Positions 12,771 to 24,505 of a stretch of DNA of 64,000 bases are shown here, in pieces. Location: positions 60,265,527 through 60,329,526 of the forward strand of contig OY720640.1 in NCBI GenBank assembly GCA_963169105.1, read 5' to 3'. Origin of the DNA: Ceriagrion tenellum. Taxonomy: Eukaryota; Arthropoda; Insecta; Odonata; Coenagrionidae. Numbering within the stretch: position 1 is the stretch's first letter; every line of letters starts with the position of its first letter. Below the pieces are notes generated by a model that worked only from the letters and a program-made list of their open reading frames with translations, was not told the DNA's origin and searched no databases. The translations under genes and the position numbers were made by a program.

Positions 12771-14129
12771 CTGTATATACTTTATAACCGATTAATTCAA
12801 TATTCTGGTCAAAACAAAAGAGGTTCTTTAATACATTACTTTTTTGACAAAGGAGTGAATGGTTATTTGCTACCTGAGTGATGAAGATGTTGGACGAAAA
12901 ATACGTGGAAGTTGAGAAAGACGGTATCTCTATGTGCATCGAAAATACGGAAAATAGCGTTGCATGGAGCAGACGGGACAGACGGGTAGTCCTTGGCATG
13001 GTGGGTGAAAGAGGTAGTTCTTCATGAAACATATACTTTACATTGGGCATGTGACTTTTCATATTCCGGTATTTTACGGCCTCAGCGTCTAATGTATCTT
13101 TTTAAAAGAGGTGCCTTCAATTGTCAGCACATGGGCCATTGAAGAGAACTCAATACTTATGTGCCGTTACATCGGGATATTCCTCCATACACATTCAGTC
13201 TTCCTCTCGTATTTTAGCATCTCTGTGTAATGTAATATCAACCATGAAAATTTGTGGGTGTATTTTCCCCATTTATTAGCGGTTGTTAGTATTCTAATAA
13301 AACGACTCCAAAAAATTTGTCTTAAAAATAAAGTTCAGCGTTTACTGCGACGGAAAAAATTAAATATATTCTTGAATCTTGATAATTCTAGGTTGTGAGT
13401 ATTTGTGAGAATATTACATGCATTAATCAGCTTCACTCCTTATGTCGTGATATTTTATTATATTTTGATTTTGCGTTCTTCTTCTTTACCACGTATCATC
13501 TGCATTTTACATTCAAGTTGAAATCTGGGTCGGTAACTGAATACGAAAACGAAGAATAAAATGTTCATAACACTCTTTAAAGCCTTTCTCTTAGGTAGTT
13601 TTCGCGAGAACTTTCCCTACCTATAATTAAGATCATATTCAAATTTTATTATTATTGGTTCAGTGATGTACTTAAACGTGACTAAAAATCTCAGTTAATT
13701 GATAAAAACGTATATATGTGTTAAACTTAACTCATTTTTTTCACGTGGTGGGTTTAAAACCCCTTCTCATTGGAAGGTTTTTTGAGTTACTGAAAAATTA
13801 CTTTGGTAACAAAATGATTAATTTTAAAAATATCGGAGAAGATACACTGTTACACTGTTAGATAAGATACACATACATACACTGTTAATTTTTTCTATAA
13901 CCGGGGGTTACAAATACTGCATTTTTTTAAAATTTTATCTCTCTGGAATGCGTAAACGTGCCATTCCCCACGAAAATGGCTGGTGTACTTAGCAAATATC
14001 GCGGAAAAAAGCGGAAAGGGGGTGATATTCTGGCATCTTCGGAAAGGTGATGTACGTTTCTTTTCAATGAAACCAAACTTATTGATTTCTTGGTGAAATG
14101 ATATCTCGATTAAACTGCTTTAAGCCTGA
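12771..14129. other. Non-coding stretch, nothing recognised
   Basis: A 104-codon minus frame at 12748-13062 shows no domain. A short reiteration of ACACTGTT occurs near 13847-13886. Nothing else stands out. Confidence 0.45.
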
Positions 14130-14455
14130 TTCCATATTGAAGATTTATATTATTGTTTTCCACAGTTATTTATTGTAGTGGTACGACGCGTTTTGCTGCT
14201 TGCTGCATCATCAGGTACAATTGTTTATCTTTTATATATTGATTGTAACGTTAGTGACCTTACGCCAAAAATGTGGGGTTTATGGAACAAACTAATTTTT
14301 GGAACGGAAGGTAGGGAACATAAGTTAGGAGCTTGTGAGTAGGGAATAAAAGATAAACAACTGTACTTGAAAATCTGGCATGCTGCGAAACGTCTTGGAC
14401 GATTATAATAAATAACTGTGGAAAAGTACTACACTTATTTTCAATGTGGATTTTA
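14130..14455. repeat. Foldback element F2 (complete-looking copy)
   Basis: The left arm (about 14130-14232) and right arm (about 14349-14451) are inverted complements, sharing CCACAGTTATTTATT and GTTTATCTTTT. The left arm contains GCTGCATCATCAGGTACAA, close to the box found in other palindromic elements of this window. The loop (14260-14350) is similar to 37170-37260, which identifies a second copy of this element split by a LINE insertion. Confidence 0.7.
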
Positions 14456-16079
14456 ATACAAAGTACGTCCACGAAGTGACGCTTGAAGGTGTTAAGTTCA
14501 TATTTTAAGCTCACTCACCACTCAATTTGATGGCACCATATATCCTCAATAAAATACATGTGTTTTCGGGTTTCAAGACGGCTTCATGGAAAAAATCGTC
14601 ACCTTTTCATTTTATCTGAAGGGGAGCCCTTGTTATTAAAGGACTCGCATAATAGGATGCGTGAACCCGGCGTTGAGATAATTCCTCTCGAGTTTCATGC
14701 GGAGAGGGATGATCTTGCTGGAATGCGCCCGGTGAAGTGGAATGCCCTCAGCGGAGAGGGATCCGCATGTCGTGATTGCCTCAGGTATTTATCTCATCAT
14801 TGTCAAAGAGACTGAGAGTTGTTCTCGTCATTGGATTCCGCTCGGCATTCCTTCGTAAATCCTCCGAAACTGAGTTCCTACCTCTGCGTGTACACAAGTA
14901 TTTTGGCCAGTTGTGTTAATATCCGAGGATGAAATGGTAAACGGGATTATTTTGTCCAAGTGGGTAAAATTAGGAATCCTTCTACCTGTCATTCCTTACT
15001 GAGGACACTCAACGAGGAATTTAATCCTACCTTCATTTCCGTTTTGTCCTGAAATGAAATCCCCTACGATGATACTTCTGTTTATTTGCCTTTATGCGAT
15101 GCCTTCAACGGCTCTGTCGAGTTGAATTAGTATTTAGGGATTAAGTAGTAAAATACTTATCTTTGTGTGATAGGCGAGGTTGAAAATTCTCCTTTCTTCT
15201 CATCTGTGATTAGATACTCTGTACAATTTACAAGAACTAAACTCTTCCTTCATTCTACTTCTGCTCCAAATAAACTCCGAGGATAACATCCCTGTACTGT
15301 GGGCTTTATGTCATTCCTGTACTAATTCAGTTGACATTATTCCTTCTTGTGTCTCTCAATATCCTGAATAGTTATGCCCATTTTACAAACCAAAAGAACC
15401 AATCAATAAAATTTTAAAGCATGCCTTTTGCTCAAACGGATTGCTTTGCTGCATATTTTTTTCTGTGAGCTTTGTGCCGTAATTTTTTGTGGCTACTGAG
15501 GAATTAAGTAGGTAACTTGCTACTGTTTATTTGTATAGAAACGTAATTTTATTGGATTCAATGAATTTTATGGAGTTGATGTATATTATGCCCATCTCCT
15601 CTTTTTTATTTTATTTTTAACTAAGATTCTGGTGTAAAATTAAACAAATGGTAAGGAAGAATTATTCATAAAATGTTGAGCATTTATTTATTCATAACCT
15701 GTCCAAATTCTCTGTTGCGAGTTGCAGACCGGATGCCATTTATTAGAGATTTAACCGTTGATAAGGTAGCTAGTACTTCATATATTTCTATTGAAATGGA
15801 AGCAGACAGACACCACCTCTTGTGAAAGTGTAAATATATTGCCTGTATATTTTTGAACGACAATGGGCTATCTATATCATATTCAAATCCTTTTTTCCTT
15901 AATGGTTATTCACTAAATATAGGAAAATAAATGTATTTGTGCGCTTACTTGTGTCAGGAGAAGATACGTTTCTAAAATTCAGGTTGAGGATGCAGTCGTG
16001 TTGTTGGGGATTGGTTTATTTACTTTATTGTCTAAATAGCGTAGATTTATTGAAGTTTTAATGGCTAACATATGGATGG
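14456..16079. other. Non-coding stretch with one unrecognised frame
   Basis: An 85-codon plus frame at 14558-14815 is GC-richer than its surroundings but has no domain that I can name and no clear splice or start context. I leave it uncalled. The rest is AT-rich and featureless. Confidence 0.4.
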
Positions 16080-16372
16080 ATTTAATGGCCTATATGAGAT
16101 GGAGGAAAGGACCATATGGAACACCATACAGAAAAGAAGAGCAAGGTAGGTTTGGACACACCCTGAGACAATGGATTTGTGATGGACATAATTAAAGGCA
16201 AAATGGAGATAATTGTTTCCAGAAGAAGACCCAGGAATAAGTAAATGAACCAAATAAAGAGGAAAGTTCATTGGAAGAGATACCAGGAGCCAAGGAAACT
16301 AGCATTAGATAGGGATGAGTGGAGGGCTGCGGTCAACCAATCTTAGGATTGAACGACCAATGAATGAATGGA
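16080..16372 (+). mobile_element. LINE family C, 3' end with AATG tail (copy C1)
   Basis: Plus-strand broken frames give GHTLRHNGF, then RRPRNK, NQIKRKVHWKRYQE and DEWRAAVNQS, the basic C-terminus of an RTE-like reverse transcriptase (compare GRNRRGRPRISFMQQ and REEWRTAANQPQG in the element at 33103-34087). The 3' end is a short AATG repeat (ACCAATGAATGAATGG), a typical microsatellite tail of this LINE class. Upstream frames are broken. Relatives inside the window lie at 45158-45405, 45728-45775, 47930-48255 and 49078-49230. Confidence 0.7.
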
Positions 16373-16758
16373 TGACGTATTAATAAATACAGTGGTACGC
16401 CTTTTGTCTATTTTTGGGAAATATCTCGAAGTTGCTTTTCGTCCATCTCGAAATCTTCCCTTATAAGAATGTCGAAAATATCTGATCCAACGTGCGGTCC
16501 GTGTCATTTTCTCGAGGTGTGCTGTGTGATTGTGTGGGCGCCGAATCCGAAAGCACATGTTTAAACCAGAGGCTTCGATCCACGCTACGCGAGCGTCGCT
16601 CCATTATGCATATGGACTGGCTGAATGCCTAAAAGACCGACCTATCGTTGTAAAGATGGAGAAGAACCCCATTCATTCGACATGAACAGAACGGCGCTAA
16701 AAATGGGAATTCCGATTTCGCGGATGTGTCCTTCGGGCAGGAGTATAGACATTTTATT

Positions 16759-17218
16759 TAAGTACTCTACGGGTAAAAGGAAGGTTTTGTTAAATGTCAG
16801 AGAATCTCCTCCCGGTTTTCTACACTTTTAAGAGGCCTTCAATCTTTATTATTTCCTTTTTCACCTCAGCATGCGATCCACCCTTCTTTATTCTGTCCAT
16901 GAAAGGTATTCTCTTCCTTCCCTTCCCCGCTTGCCCAACATCCTTTCCTCTGTCACATTCTTGAACAACCCAACACTCGTTTTTACTTTCTCCAGCGACC
17001 TACCCTGCCTATCCTTGATTTTATTCAGTTTCCCCTCCCTTGTCCACCATACTTAGCACTTTCTCATTCGTCTTCCTCACCATCCAACGCACCTTCTTCA
17101 TCCTTCTCCACACCCACATCTCAAGGGCCTGCAGCCTATTCTCATCCTTCTTTCTGAGTGTCCATGTTTCTTCTTCATTCAACTCCACGCTCCATATCAA
17201 GCTCTTCATCAGCCTTCG
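16759..17218 (-). mobile_element. LINE family A, 3' end (copy A3)
   Basis: The minus strand contains an open stretch (17209-17021) reading SLIWSVELNEEETWTLRKKD, then ALEMWVWRRMKKVRW and RKTNEKVLSMV, the family A C-terminal signature. Further 3', the frame is lost but nucleotide similarity continues to the conserved family tail (GAAAACCGGGAGGAGATTCT near 16818, then CTCTGACATT). The YG.ETW block is altered to NEEETW by an apparent small indel. The copy is 5'-truncated and non-coding. Confidence 0.75.
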
Positions 17219-18405
17219 TCGCAGGTTTGAGAAATTTATATTTCTGTTATTATTTTGTTTCTTCTTCTTCCAAAGAGGTCTTACTCATTTATTTTATTTC
17301 TTCCTCTACCATTCCTCGAATGAAGTCCTCATTCCATTCCTCCCAGCCCTCCGGACCTTGATTGTCGCTGTAGTAAATACTTGGGTGCTATGATTATGTC
17401 TTTCAGTTTGTGCTCCACGTTACCCCGTTCTTTGATGATATCAGTTTTACCTGCCATCCTAATGGCGTCTGCTGGTTAGAGATTCTCTTCTAGCTTGAAG
17501 ATACCAGCAGATTAGGTGGAGAAATTGTCTCCTACAAAGGGAAAAATGGAAGAAATCTTGAAAGCCGAGAGGCATAGTCACGGACATCGCTGAAACCTGA
17601 TAAGATATATACGCCAGAAATTAAATAGGTTCCATTGCGACACTTTGAAAAAAATCGTAGACTAAATATCTCCTTTTCGTTTTGTATATAATCACATTAA
17701 CTTCAAAATACAATATGTTACCAGTAGGTGAAGTAAGACGAGAAAAAACGATGAAGAGAATGATACTTAGTAGCTGCAAGGGAATGAAAAATGACCGTAA
17801 TTCTGAAAAAAATGTATTTTTGAGAAAGGGAAAGCCAGAATTTAGGAGTTATTGCTGGGTTGATGTTCCAAATAGAACGTGGAGGTACACGAAGAGGAAA
17901 AAGTTATGTGTGATCATTATTTCGGAAGACTCCATCACCAATATTTTGCAATTTAGGTTGGATGTTTCTTGGCAGTGGTGCAAGGTCTGAACTCCCAAGG
18001 GTTGAAAGGATTTGTAAATGGGATAAGTTACACAGTGAGGGATAAAGATGAAATGCTAAAAGTGGTAACTTTGTGGAGTTCTATGTTTTTAAAATGGATT
18101 TATTAAAACTAATTTTACAATCCACAATGATCAAAGCAATGGCACGATCCGAATTTCGACGGTAAAGCATCATTATCAGGTGCTAAATGTCATTTTACAT
18201 CACTTTTTCTATTTTCGAACTTTTTTCTGCCCGTTTCCTCTTGTCCACACTTCCATAGTTACATTTAATTGTGAAAATTTGTCGCATCTAAAAACAAGTT
18301 ATGAAACATAGTATTAAAAACGTATTTAATTATCACTCCAAATGCTGTATATTCTCCTCTTGCTGCACAAACAACGTAAACACGGCATTTTAACTTGTCC
18401 TCAAA
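17219..18405. other. Non-coding stretch, nothing firmly recognised
   Basis: 17230-17345 is pyrimidine-rich. 18110-18200 has a block with CATCATTATCAGGTG similar to the box in the palindromic elements, but I could not find its arms. A 102-codon frame at 17682-17990 has no known motif. Confidence 0.4.
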
Positions 18406-18680
18406 GCGTTAGAGCGTATCTTCATTATACCCAAATACCCTTCAGTATCAAAACATTACAAAAAAATATTCTGTTCTTCAGAGTATCTAAGCCCGCAGGT
18501 AATAGTTATCCATAAATATTGAGTCTTGAGAGCCAAGAACGTTGGGCCAAGCGTTAGAGTTTTTTGCGACCCATTCATCTTTTAGGTGTCTTTGAATTAC
18601 AATGCATAAATCTGTGGAGCGAGTTGATTTATCTGAGGGAAAGGTAGTATGTGTTGTGTATCGAGGAATAAATGTTTGCC
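18406..18680 (+). repeat. Dispersed repeat R1, copy 1
   Basis: Similar over its length to 30299-30559 in the same orientation, from GCGTTAGAGCG to CGAGGAAT.AAT.TTTGCC, with indels. Shared blocks include AATAGTTA.CCATAAATA and TACAATGCATAAATCTGT. Neither copy has a recognisable reading frame, terminal repeat or tail, so the class is unknown. Confidence 0.7.
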
Positions 18681-18768
18681 CATGGAAGCGAAATACAGCG
18701 CATGAGTGTTCTCCTCCCCACTATATTGTATGGAATTGGATGTGCCTGGATAAACATAAATGCCGTGC

Positions 18769-18775
18769 GTATGGG
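18769..18775. repeat. Left target-site duplication of the P-like element
   Basis: GTATGGG here is repeated at 24053-24059, directly outside the other terminal inverted repeat. P-superfamily elements normally make 8-bp duplications; here 7 bases match and the eighth differs. Confidence 0.65.
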
Positions 18776-18839
18776 CATAGAGTAAAGATACTATAGAGTG
18801 CTCACTGGGTATACCGAAAACGCTATCTAAATTGACGTA
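18776..18839. repeat. Left terminal inverted repeat of the P-like element
   Basis: 64 bp beginning CATAGAGTAAAGATACTATA and ending ATTGACGTA. It matches the reverse complement of 23989-24052 at 62 positions. Confidence 0.9.
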
Positions 18840-20515
18840 GTTCGGAATTCGTGCACCTCGTCGCGCTAGCATCGTTGGAATTATTTTGGAATTATTTTTG
18901 ACGCCAGGTCCGCATTTGACTCGGCTAGCGCGAGCTACGTTGGAATCGAAATAAAAATAACTCTGTAGGATAAGCTACTTGCAATATCAATTCCAAAATT
19001 TCAGTTATTGTATCAACCTATAGTTTGTGTAAGTTGATAAATGGTTATCGACTTAGGAGTCCTGGGTTTGACAAAAAAAAGTGCTTAATAATTCGCATTT
19101 GGTTTCACGTAAAAGTGTTTTTCATCCCTTTGGCATACCGCTGCGATGACTGTTATGGAAAAAAATAGGTAAGTAGCCTCTGCTACTCGTTTTGTTTAGA
19201 AAAAATGAAAATCTCGAAAATGTTGAAAGCATATGGCTATGAAAATTTTCTGAATTATATTTATAGACGCTGAAAGTATTCACGGCAAAAAAACTAACAT
19301 CGCGATTTCCCGCAATGTATTCAAGAAAATATCTTCAAATTTCTAAAGTGGCCTTACACATTGATCATCTCGCCACTAATACTATTTAAATTAATATGCA
19401 TTAGTTAATGTTGGTGTTAACTTTATACAAATCGTAATTTACTATTGAAATTACCTTCAAAATTCTGCATCTTGGTAACTTACGTTCCATTGGAATTTCA
19501 TAGATATTTTATGAGTATGAAATGAAGAGAACGAATGAAAATGACTTTTTAAAGTAGAATGAACTCGTTATATGAGTTATTTTCTGAGGTATCAATTTTT
19601 ATTGACCCTCGCGGAACGAAAACTAGCTTCTGCCCGGGCGCAGTAAGCTAAGGCGTAGAATGCATGCAGGTGATTCCGAATATTCAAAGGGTTGAACTTT
19701 AACAACATAATTGGCAGTTTTCGATACTTGCAGATTAGTAGCACTCATTTACTATTTGGCTTTCCTTAACGTACATTTCTATGCCAGAGAGTACTTTTTT
19801 AATGGCGTGGACAATGTTCCTTCGTGGTAGCTAAAATTTATGCGTGGTTTTAGCGAGATTAAAGTACTTCTGGTGATGAAATTATCGACGTTGTCTGAAG
19901 TTGAACAAACGCGTAAAATTGGTATGGGGTAAACATGCGGATATTTTAAGTTATATGGACTCAAAATCCTTCCATTGAGTCATAAGATGCGTAAGTGCTT
20001 GGAGAATTAACGATTATATTTTCTAAAAATGAATATTTTTGTAGTCTATTCGACCGGTTTAATCGAGCTGTCGGCATCATCAATAAAACTTTTCTTCACT
20101 GCCAAAATTTCGAGCCTGAAACAATAGATATGAACTATTCTCGGCCTTCCGACTGGGTTAGGTTCTTCTTATCCATCTGCGCCGGCAAAGTTTTTTTTTA
20201 GTAAATGAATATATCATAGGTTCACAAGTGATTGTAAGGGTTATAAGAAAAAAAATCAAGAAATGAGAAACAAAAGGAAAATGTCTGTCACTGTGAATGT
20301 TAGCAATTAGGTAAGTATTAAGACACAAGAACGGGTACAAAAAATTATTCCATTGCAATTAAGATGTAGACTATTTGCATGCAGTCATGAGGAAATGGAC
20401 TTACTATAGAAAGTAATTCGCAATATCAAGAAACCTTGAATTTATTTATGCCGTAATATGTTTAATTTGATACATTTCTCCGAACTTGTCAGTATCCATT
20501 TACAAGTTTTCTTAA
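18840..20515. other. 3' non-coding part of the P-like element
   Basis: No protein motif is visible on either strand. The subterminal block GCATTTGACTCGGC (18912-18925) is the inverted counterpart of 23916-23929. The remainder is AT-rich and may include unrelated inserted DNA, since canonical P elements are nearer 3 kb. Confidence 0.5.
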
Positions 20516-23042
20516 TCATGCATTGTAAAAGTAAGACAAGCGCAAATTCGATGTGGCTAATACACTCACTGTTGCGTAAATAGTTCTCACTTCGCATTCT
20601 AATTCTTCTGTACGTACGTCTCCTTTTCTTAAGTCACTTATATGTGAAATTTTAGGGAAATATATCTTGAACACGTCTAGTGCAACTGTGCAGAGACTAA
20701 TAAAGTCATTTGTGGGACTAATGAGGACAAAAGAATCATCTTTTAAACTAGGGAATGTCTTTAAAAAAATGAGAACATCTCTTTTACTACCCAACTTCTT
20801 CTCCCCAAAAAAGTTGTGGATACAGTTTTGGCACATAAATTTATCCTTTAACCTCTTTAACAATTACCCAGCGAAATAAACTATTGAACATTCCTCTAAA
20901 GTTGCAGATTTTCTGCATCCATTGCTCGGAGATACTGTGATGTCCAATCCCAATGGTTTACTTTCTGATCCACTGGAACTCTTATCTGCATTTTCCTGGT
21001 TAATAATGCTGTCGCCTCCGACATCTTATGTCACAAATGGATATGTATTCACATCCAGTACTTCATCTTCATCGATGCTGTAACTGGAAGTCTTTGGTGT
21101 TTTAAGCATGAGCTTGACTGAGATCTGCCGCTAACTAGCACGAAAGGCCTTCACACTCGGATTTCTATTATATCCTCCTTTTTGTCGTATTACAGAGAAT
21201 AGATTCTCCTGACAATCCTGATCTAATCTAGCCGTTAAAATATATTTGTCACTCAAATCGTTCAATAATTCTACCATTGAATTTATGCTCAATAAAAACC
21301 ATCAGAGCAAGGTGGTCGGCTATTGTCCTTCTTTAATGAAGAGAATATCATTGAACCCCTTTTCAAAATTTCTTCAATATTTTTTTTTTCTTTGGAAAGA
21401 CAAGTTCTTAAAGGGTTCCGTTCATAAAAAGACCTGCTATGAAGGGAATCAAAAAATTTATGTCTTCAATAAATGAGGCAGTGGCAAGAGCTGATTTAAG
21501 GTGTAGTTGACCAGTGTCAAAACGTGTACGTATAGCTGCGGCCACATAAAAACTAAATATTTGCGTGGCTAATTTGACAGACATCTTTTGAAAAGCATGA
21601 GAGTATGTATATGTGCGCCGGAGTAAGTTTCCACAGGGCTCTTGTGGTGGAACTCGAGGTGTCGATTTTGTACACTTGGCGTATATTTTCAAATGATAGA
21701 ATGTGACCATTGAGCTCGAAGTCGCTGCAAATGAAGTTGCTCCTCAAAGATTTAATGAGGTGCGGCACATCGTAGACAGAAAATTTTTTTATCCCCACCA
21801 TGGAAGAATGGTTTGGTCATTGACACTCCTAAATCGGTAATGGCTTTCTTATTGGTGCTTGCCTGGTCACATACAAACACTCGCAATCAGTTTTGCGATG
21901 GCCATTGGAACGAGCTCTTAAATAATTGCACTGGGAAGGCCACGTTCCGAGATGAAATACGCTATAGGTAATTTCCATTGGACAAAAAGATCCCTATTCA
22001 AAAAACTCCAGCGTATATCCCCAATCTCTCTTTTCTTCCCAAGTGCCCTAAATCCTCAAAACCTTCAATGAAATCCATAGCTGGAGAATATTCTTAATTT
22101 GATTTCAAGGACACTTCATCAAACATAAATACACAATCCCGGCTGATTTCTAACATCACCGAAATTTTAATCATGAGTCGACTAAAAAATGACTCATGAA
22201 ACCCTCTCTTGAATTTGGACAATCGTCCAGCCCATCGTCTTTCAGATGACTCTCCCGGAAGAACTAATTTCTAGGAAAGGAGCCTGTTCGTTGATGGATA
22301 TTTGAAAAATAAAGAAAAGGCCAGATTTTTCTCTTCCGTTTTCCACGGTCTTCGATTACCATGCATTAACTGCATTCGCACCAGAAGTGAAGCTTCTCGG
22401 GATTTAAATGACTTCTTAGATAGGAAATAATTTAAGTTCATTTTTCTTTGACGTGCAATTCTTTCCATTTTCATCCTCGCGAGAGATGCTCTGAGAGAGG
22501 TAACCTTTCTGTTATAAATCTGCAACAAATTTGAAGGTTTCTTTTTTCTCGGAGTGTCATGTAAACCTGAAGTAGAAGGTAACGGAAGGGCTAGAGGAGA
22601 TGATGAATCAATGGAATGAATGGGGGAGGTCACTGACCGCTGACATGAGTCTTGTCCGTATTTTCAATCCTCCAGAGAGATTTTCGGGAGGTTGGAATTC
22701 TAGGTTCCGATGATGAGCATTTGGTACTTTTAGGAGTGAGATATGCTTTTTCTGAATGAAATAAACTCTTAGAGGTAGGAGAAGTGCACGTATAAGTCCT
22801 GGAATAGGTTTTCACCGGACAAAATTGGAGAAACTGTATCCGAGGTAGAAGAAATCGAGGCATCTATGGGTATTACTGGAATTGCCGCAGTCGAAGGAGT
22901 TGGGATCGGTACTTGTAGGTATTCTTGAGGAACAGAAATTTTTTTCAGTCGACCATTGGGTTTTACAACTTCAGGAAGAAAATGCTTTCCACATAATTGC
23001 TTCCTGTTGAGTCTCATAGGAAAGGCACGTAAATCGGCATTA
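20516..23042 (-). pseudogene. Decayed THAP/P-element transposase
   Basis: Read on the minus strand across frames, motifs appear in the P-transposase order. About 23017-22900: RLNRKQLCGKHFLPEVV followed by KKISVPQE, like the second half of a THAP zinc finger (C..HF, then ..VP). 22633-22271: a charged coiled-coil region, then RPWKTEEKNLAFSLFFKYPS, the conserved W.EEK.LA.SL...S block. About 22220-22000: FMFDEVSLKS (a candidate catalytic aspartate of the RNase-H-like fold) and FIEGFEDLG. 21800-21720: YDVPHLIKSLRSNF. 21600-21450: QKMSVKLATQIFSFYVAAAI and ATASFIEDIN. 21239-21133: LTARLDQDCQENLFSVIRQK then GGYNRNPSV. 20880-20516: AGYLLKRLKDKFMCQNC and the C-terminus. I count several in-frame stops (for example just after LKS and after AGVF) and at least two frameshifts. 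The first half of the THAP domain was not found and may sit in an upstream exon. Confidence 0.85.
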
Positions 23043-23988
23043 CTTTTGAGAGTTGAAAGTGAGAAAGAAAGTTGAGAAGTATACTGAGATTACTACACAT
23101 TTTGAATAATATATCATGAGTGAAAACTAAGTTAAACAGATTGCTTAAAATTTTGCATTAATCACTTGACAACGTATTTGCTTTGTAGGTTTCAGGAGAA
23201 TCTTCTGGAGGTGATAGAGGATGTAATTTCGAAAAGTATTTTGTCCTGTGATTATCCGGCAACGGCCTGGGTGTCCGCCATGGGATAGTTATAGTAGTAT
23301 ACTTAATAAAAAAAGATAATCATCTGTTTCTCAGGAGAAAGGATTGATTCCATGAGGATCAGATGAAGTGTCAATTATCAAAATTTTCCTTGTAACCCTA
23401 AACTTGCTACATCTAAACTACAACATAGACATTTACCGGGTTCATTTGGACTGAAATTCTGGGAGGGGATGTATAACTTTCAACGGCATCGCAGTATCAG
23501 TAATAAAAAACCAGAGACGTCGTCCTTAATAGAATCGATTCCATAATGTTGATTACGGTCCAAAATGGTGATTAAATCATATGATGACGATTACGATGAT
23601 GTGGAATCCCAAATTAGCTATTACATCCGAGTTCACGACCAATCATAACTTAGGTCAAATAATAGCAGTAATCGCAAAAGAGTGCTTCAACTCATGTATG
23701 GACGCTTGGCGGAACTGGATGACGTCTGGGGGACTGGAAGACAGTTCTCGTCCGAGACTGCCCGTCGCTGTCACCCTCTCCCTCCTCAAGAGACTCACAT
23801 CAGAGCTCGCTTCGTCGCCTCGTTCACAGTCCAGCCCACGGTCCCCTTCCCCGCTATCCCCTACCTGTAAAACCTTGCCCCCTCCCGCAGTCGCCTCGCC
23901 ATCCGAGTCGCCTTGGCTGAGTCAAATGCCGCATTTCCCATAGCCGACGCAAAAAAAGACACCAGCGCGCAGTGAGATGAATTGGAAT

Positions 23989-24052
23989 TACGTCAATTTA
24001 GATAGCGTTTTTGGTATACCCAGTGAGCACTCTATAGTATATTTACTCTATG
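23989..24052. repeat. Right terminal inverted repeat of the P-like element
   Basis: 64 bp ending TTTACTCTATG on the plus strand; inverted partner of 18776-18839 with two mismatches. It is followed directly by the GTATGGG duplication at 24053-24059. Confidence 0.9.
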
Positions 24053-24074
24053 GTATGGGGTACCTGAAAAGTGT

Positions 24075-24505
24075 TTGCAGTAAAAGCAGAAGCCACATAT
24101 AGAATTAGGAATGAGATGGTGGTGAAAGAATGTGGAATGAATAGGTACGAAATGGATGTTTACGAAAAGAGCTTCTGTCGTCATATCGGTTGTGTGCATG
24201 AGAACCGAAAAATGGAGCAGATTTATGATAGAGAAGTGGATGGTGGTCCTGGCAGGGGTGGATCGAGAAAGTCGTGGGTTAATATTCTGGAAGATACTCT
24301 TCAGTGAAGGGATATTAACAGTCTTAAGAACAGGAGGGCTTTTATGAAACAATGCCTGAGTGTAACTGAAGCGAAAGAGATGTACAGAGAGAGAGAGGGG
24401 TCATTATTAAGAGTACTGTTTAAGCTGCTTCAGCTTCGCTGACCATAATTTATTGAAAATTATTAGTTCTTAGATAGGGAACGGAGTGATGGGAATATAT
24501 GCATG
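24075..24505 (+). mobile_element. LINE family B, 3' end (copy B1)
   Basis: A 78-codon open plus frame (24071-24307) reads RIRNEMVVKECGMNRYEMDV, YEKSFCRHIGCVHENRKMEQ and SRKSWVNILEDTLQ. It continues after a stop as SLKNRRAFMKQCLSVTEA. This parallels the copy at 36702-37151 block for block (NECGLNAPVMDVYERSVLRW, MDESRITKQIYESRM, SFKNRRACMKQCM). The pattern fits the C-terminus of an RTE/CR1-like reverse transcriptase (GHVERMDE, RGRGRP, W). Both share the 3' terminus GAACGGMGTGATGGGWATRT. The left end lies close to the right flank of the P-like element. Confidence 0.65.

Larger units (their letters stand above)
18776..24052 (-). mobile_element. P-superfamily (THAP9-like) DNA transposon, 5,277 bp, transposase broken
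   Basis: The element is bounded by 64-bp terminal inverted repeats (18776-18839 and 23989-24052; 62 of 64 positions identical, both starting CATAGAG), with further subterminal inverted matches (CATTTGACTC at 18913-18922 and its complement at 23919-23928). A 7-bp direct repeat GTATGGG abuts both ends. The interior carries a minus-strand transposase with THAP-like, coiled-coil, RNase-H-like and C-terminal P-transposase motifs in the right order (see the pseudogene entry). The right end (about 23700-23960) is GC-rich and would be the promoter side. The left 1.7 kb (18840-20515) downstream of the transposase has no recognised content. Stops and frameshifts make it non-autonomous now, yet its inverted repeats are almost intact, so it could be mobilised by a related active transposase or may simply be young with a damaged gene. 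Confidence 0.85.

Noticed and set aside
20667..20879. 70-codon plus frame
   Set aside because: Antisense of the P-like transposase C-terminus.
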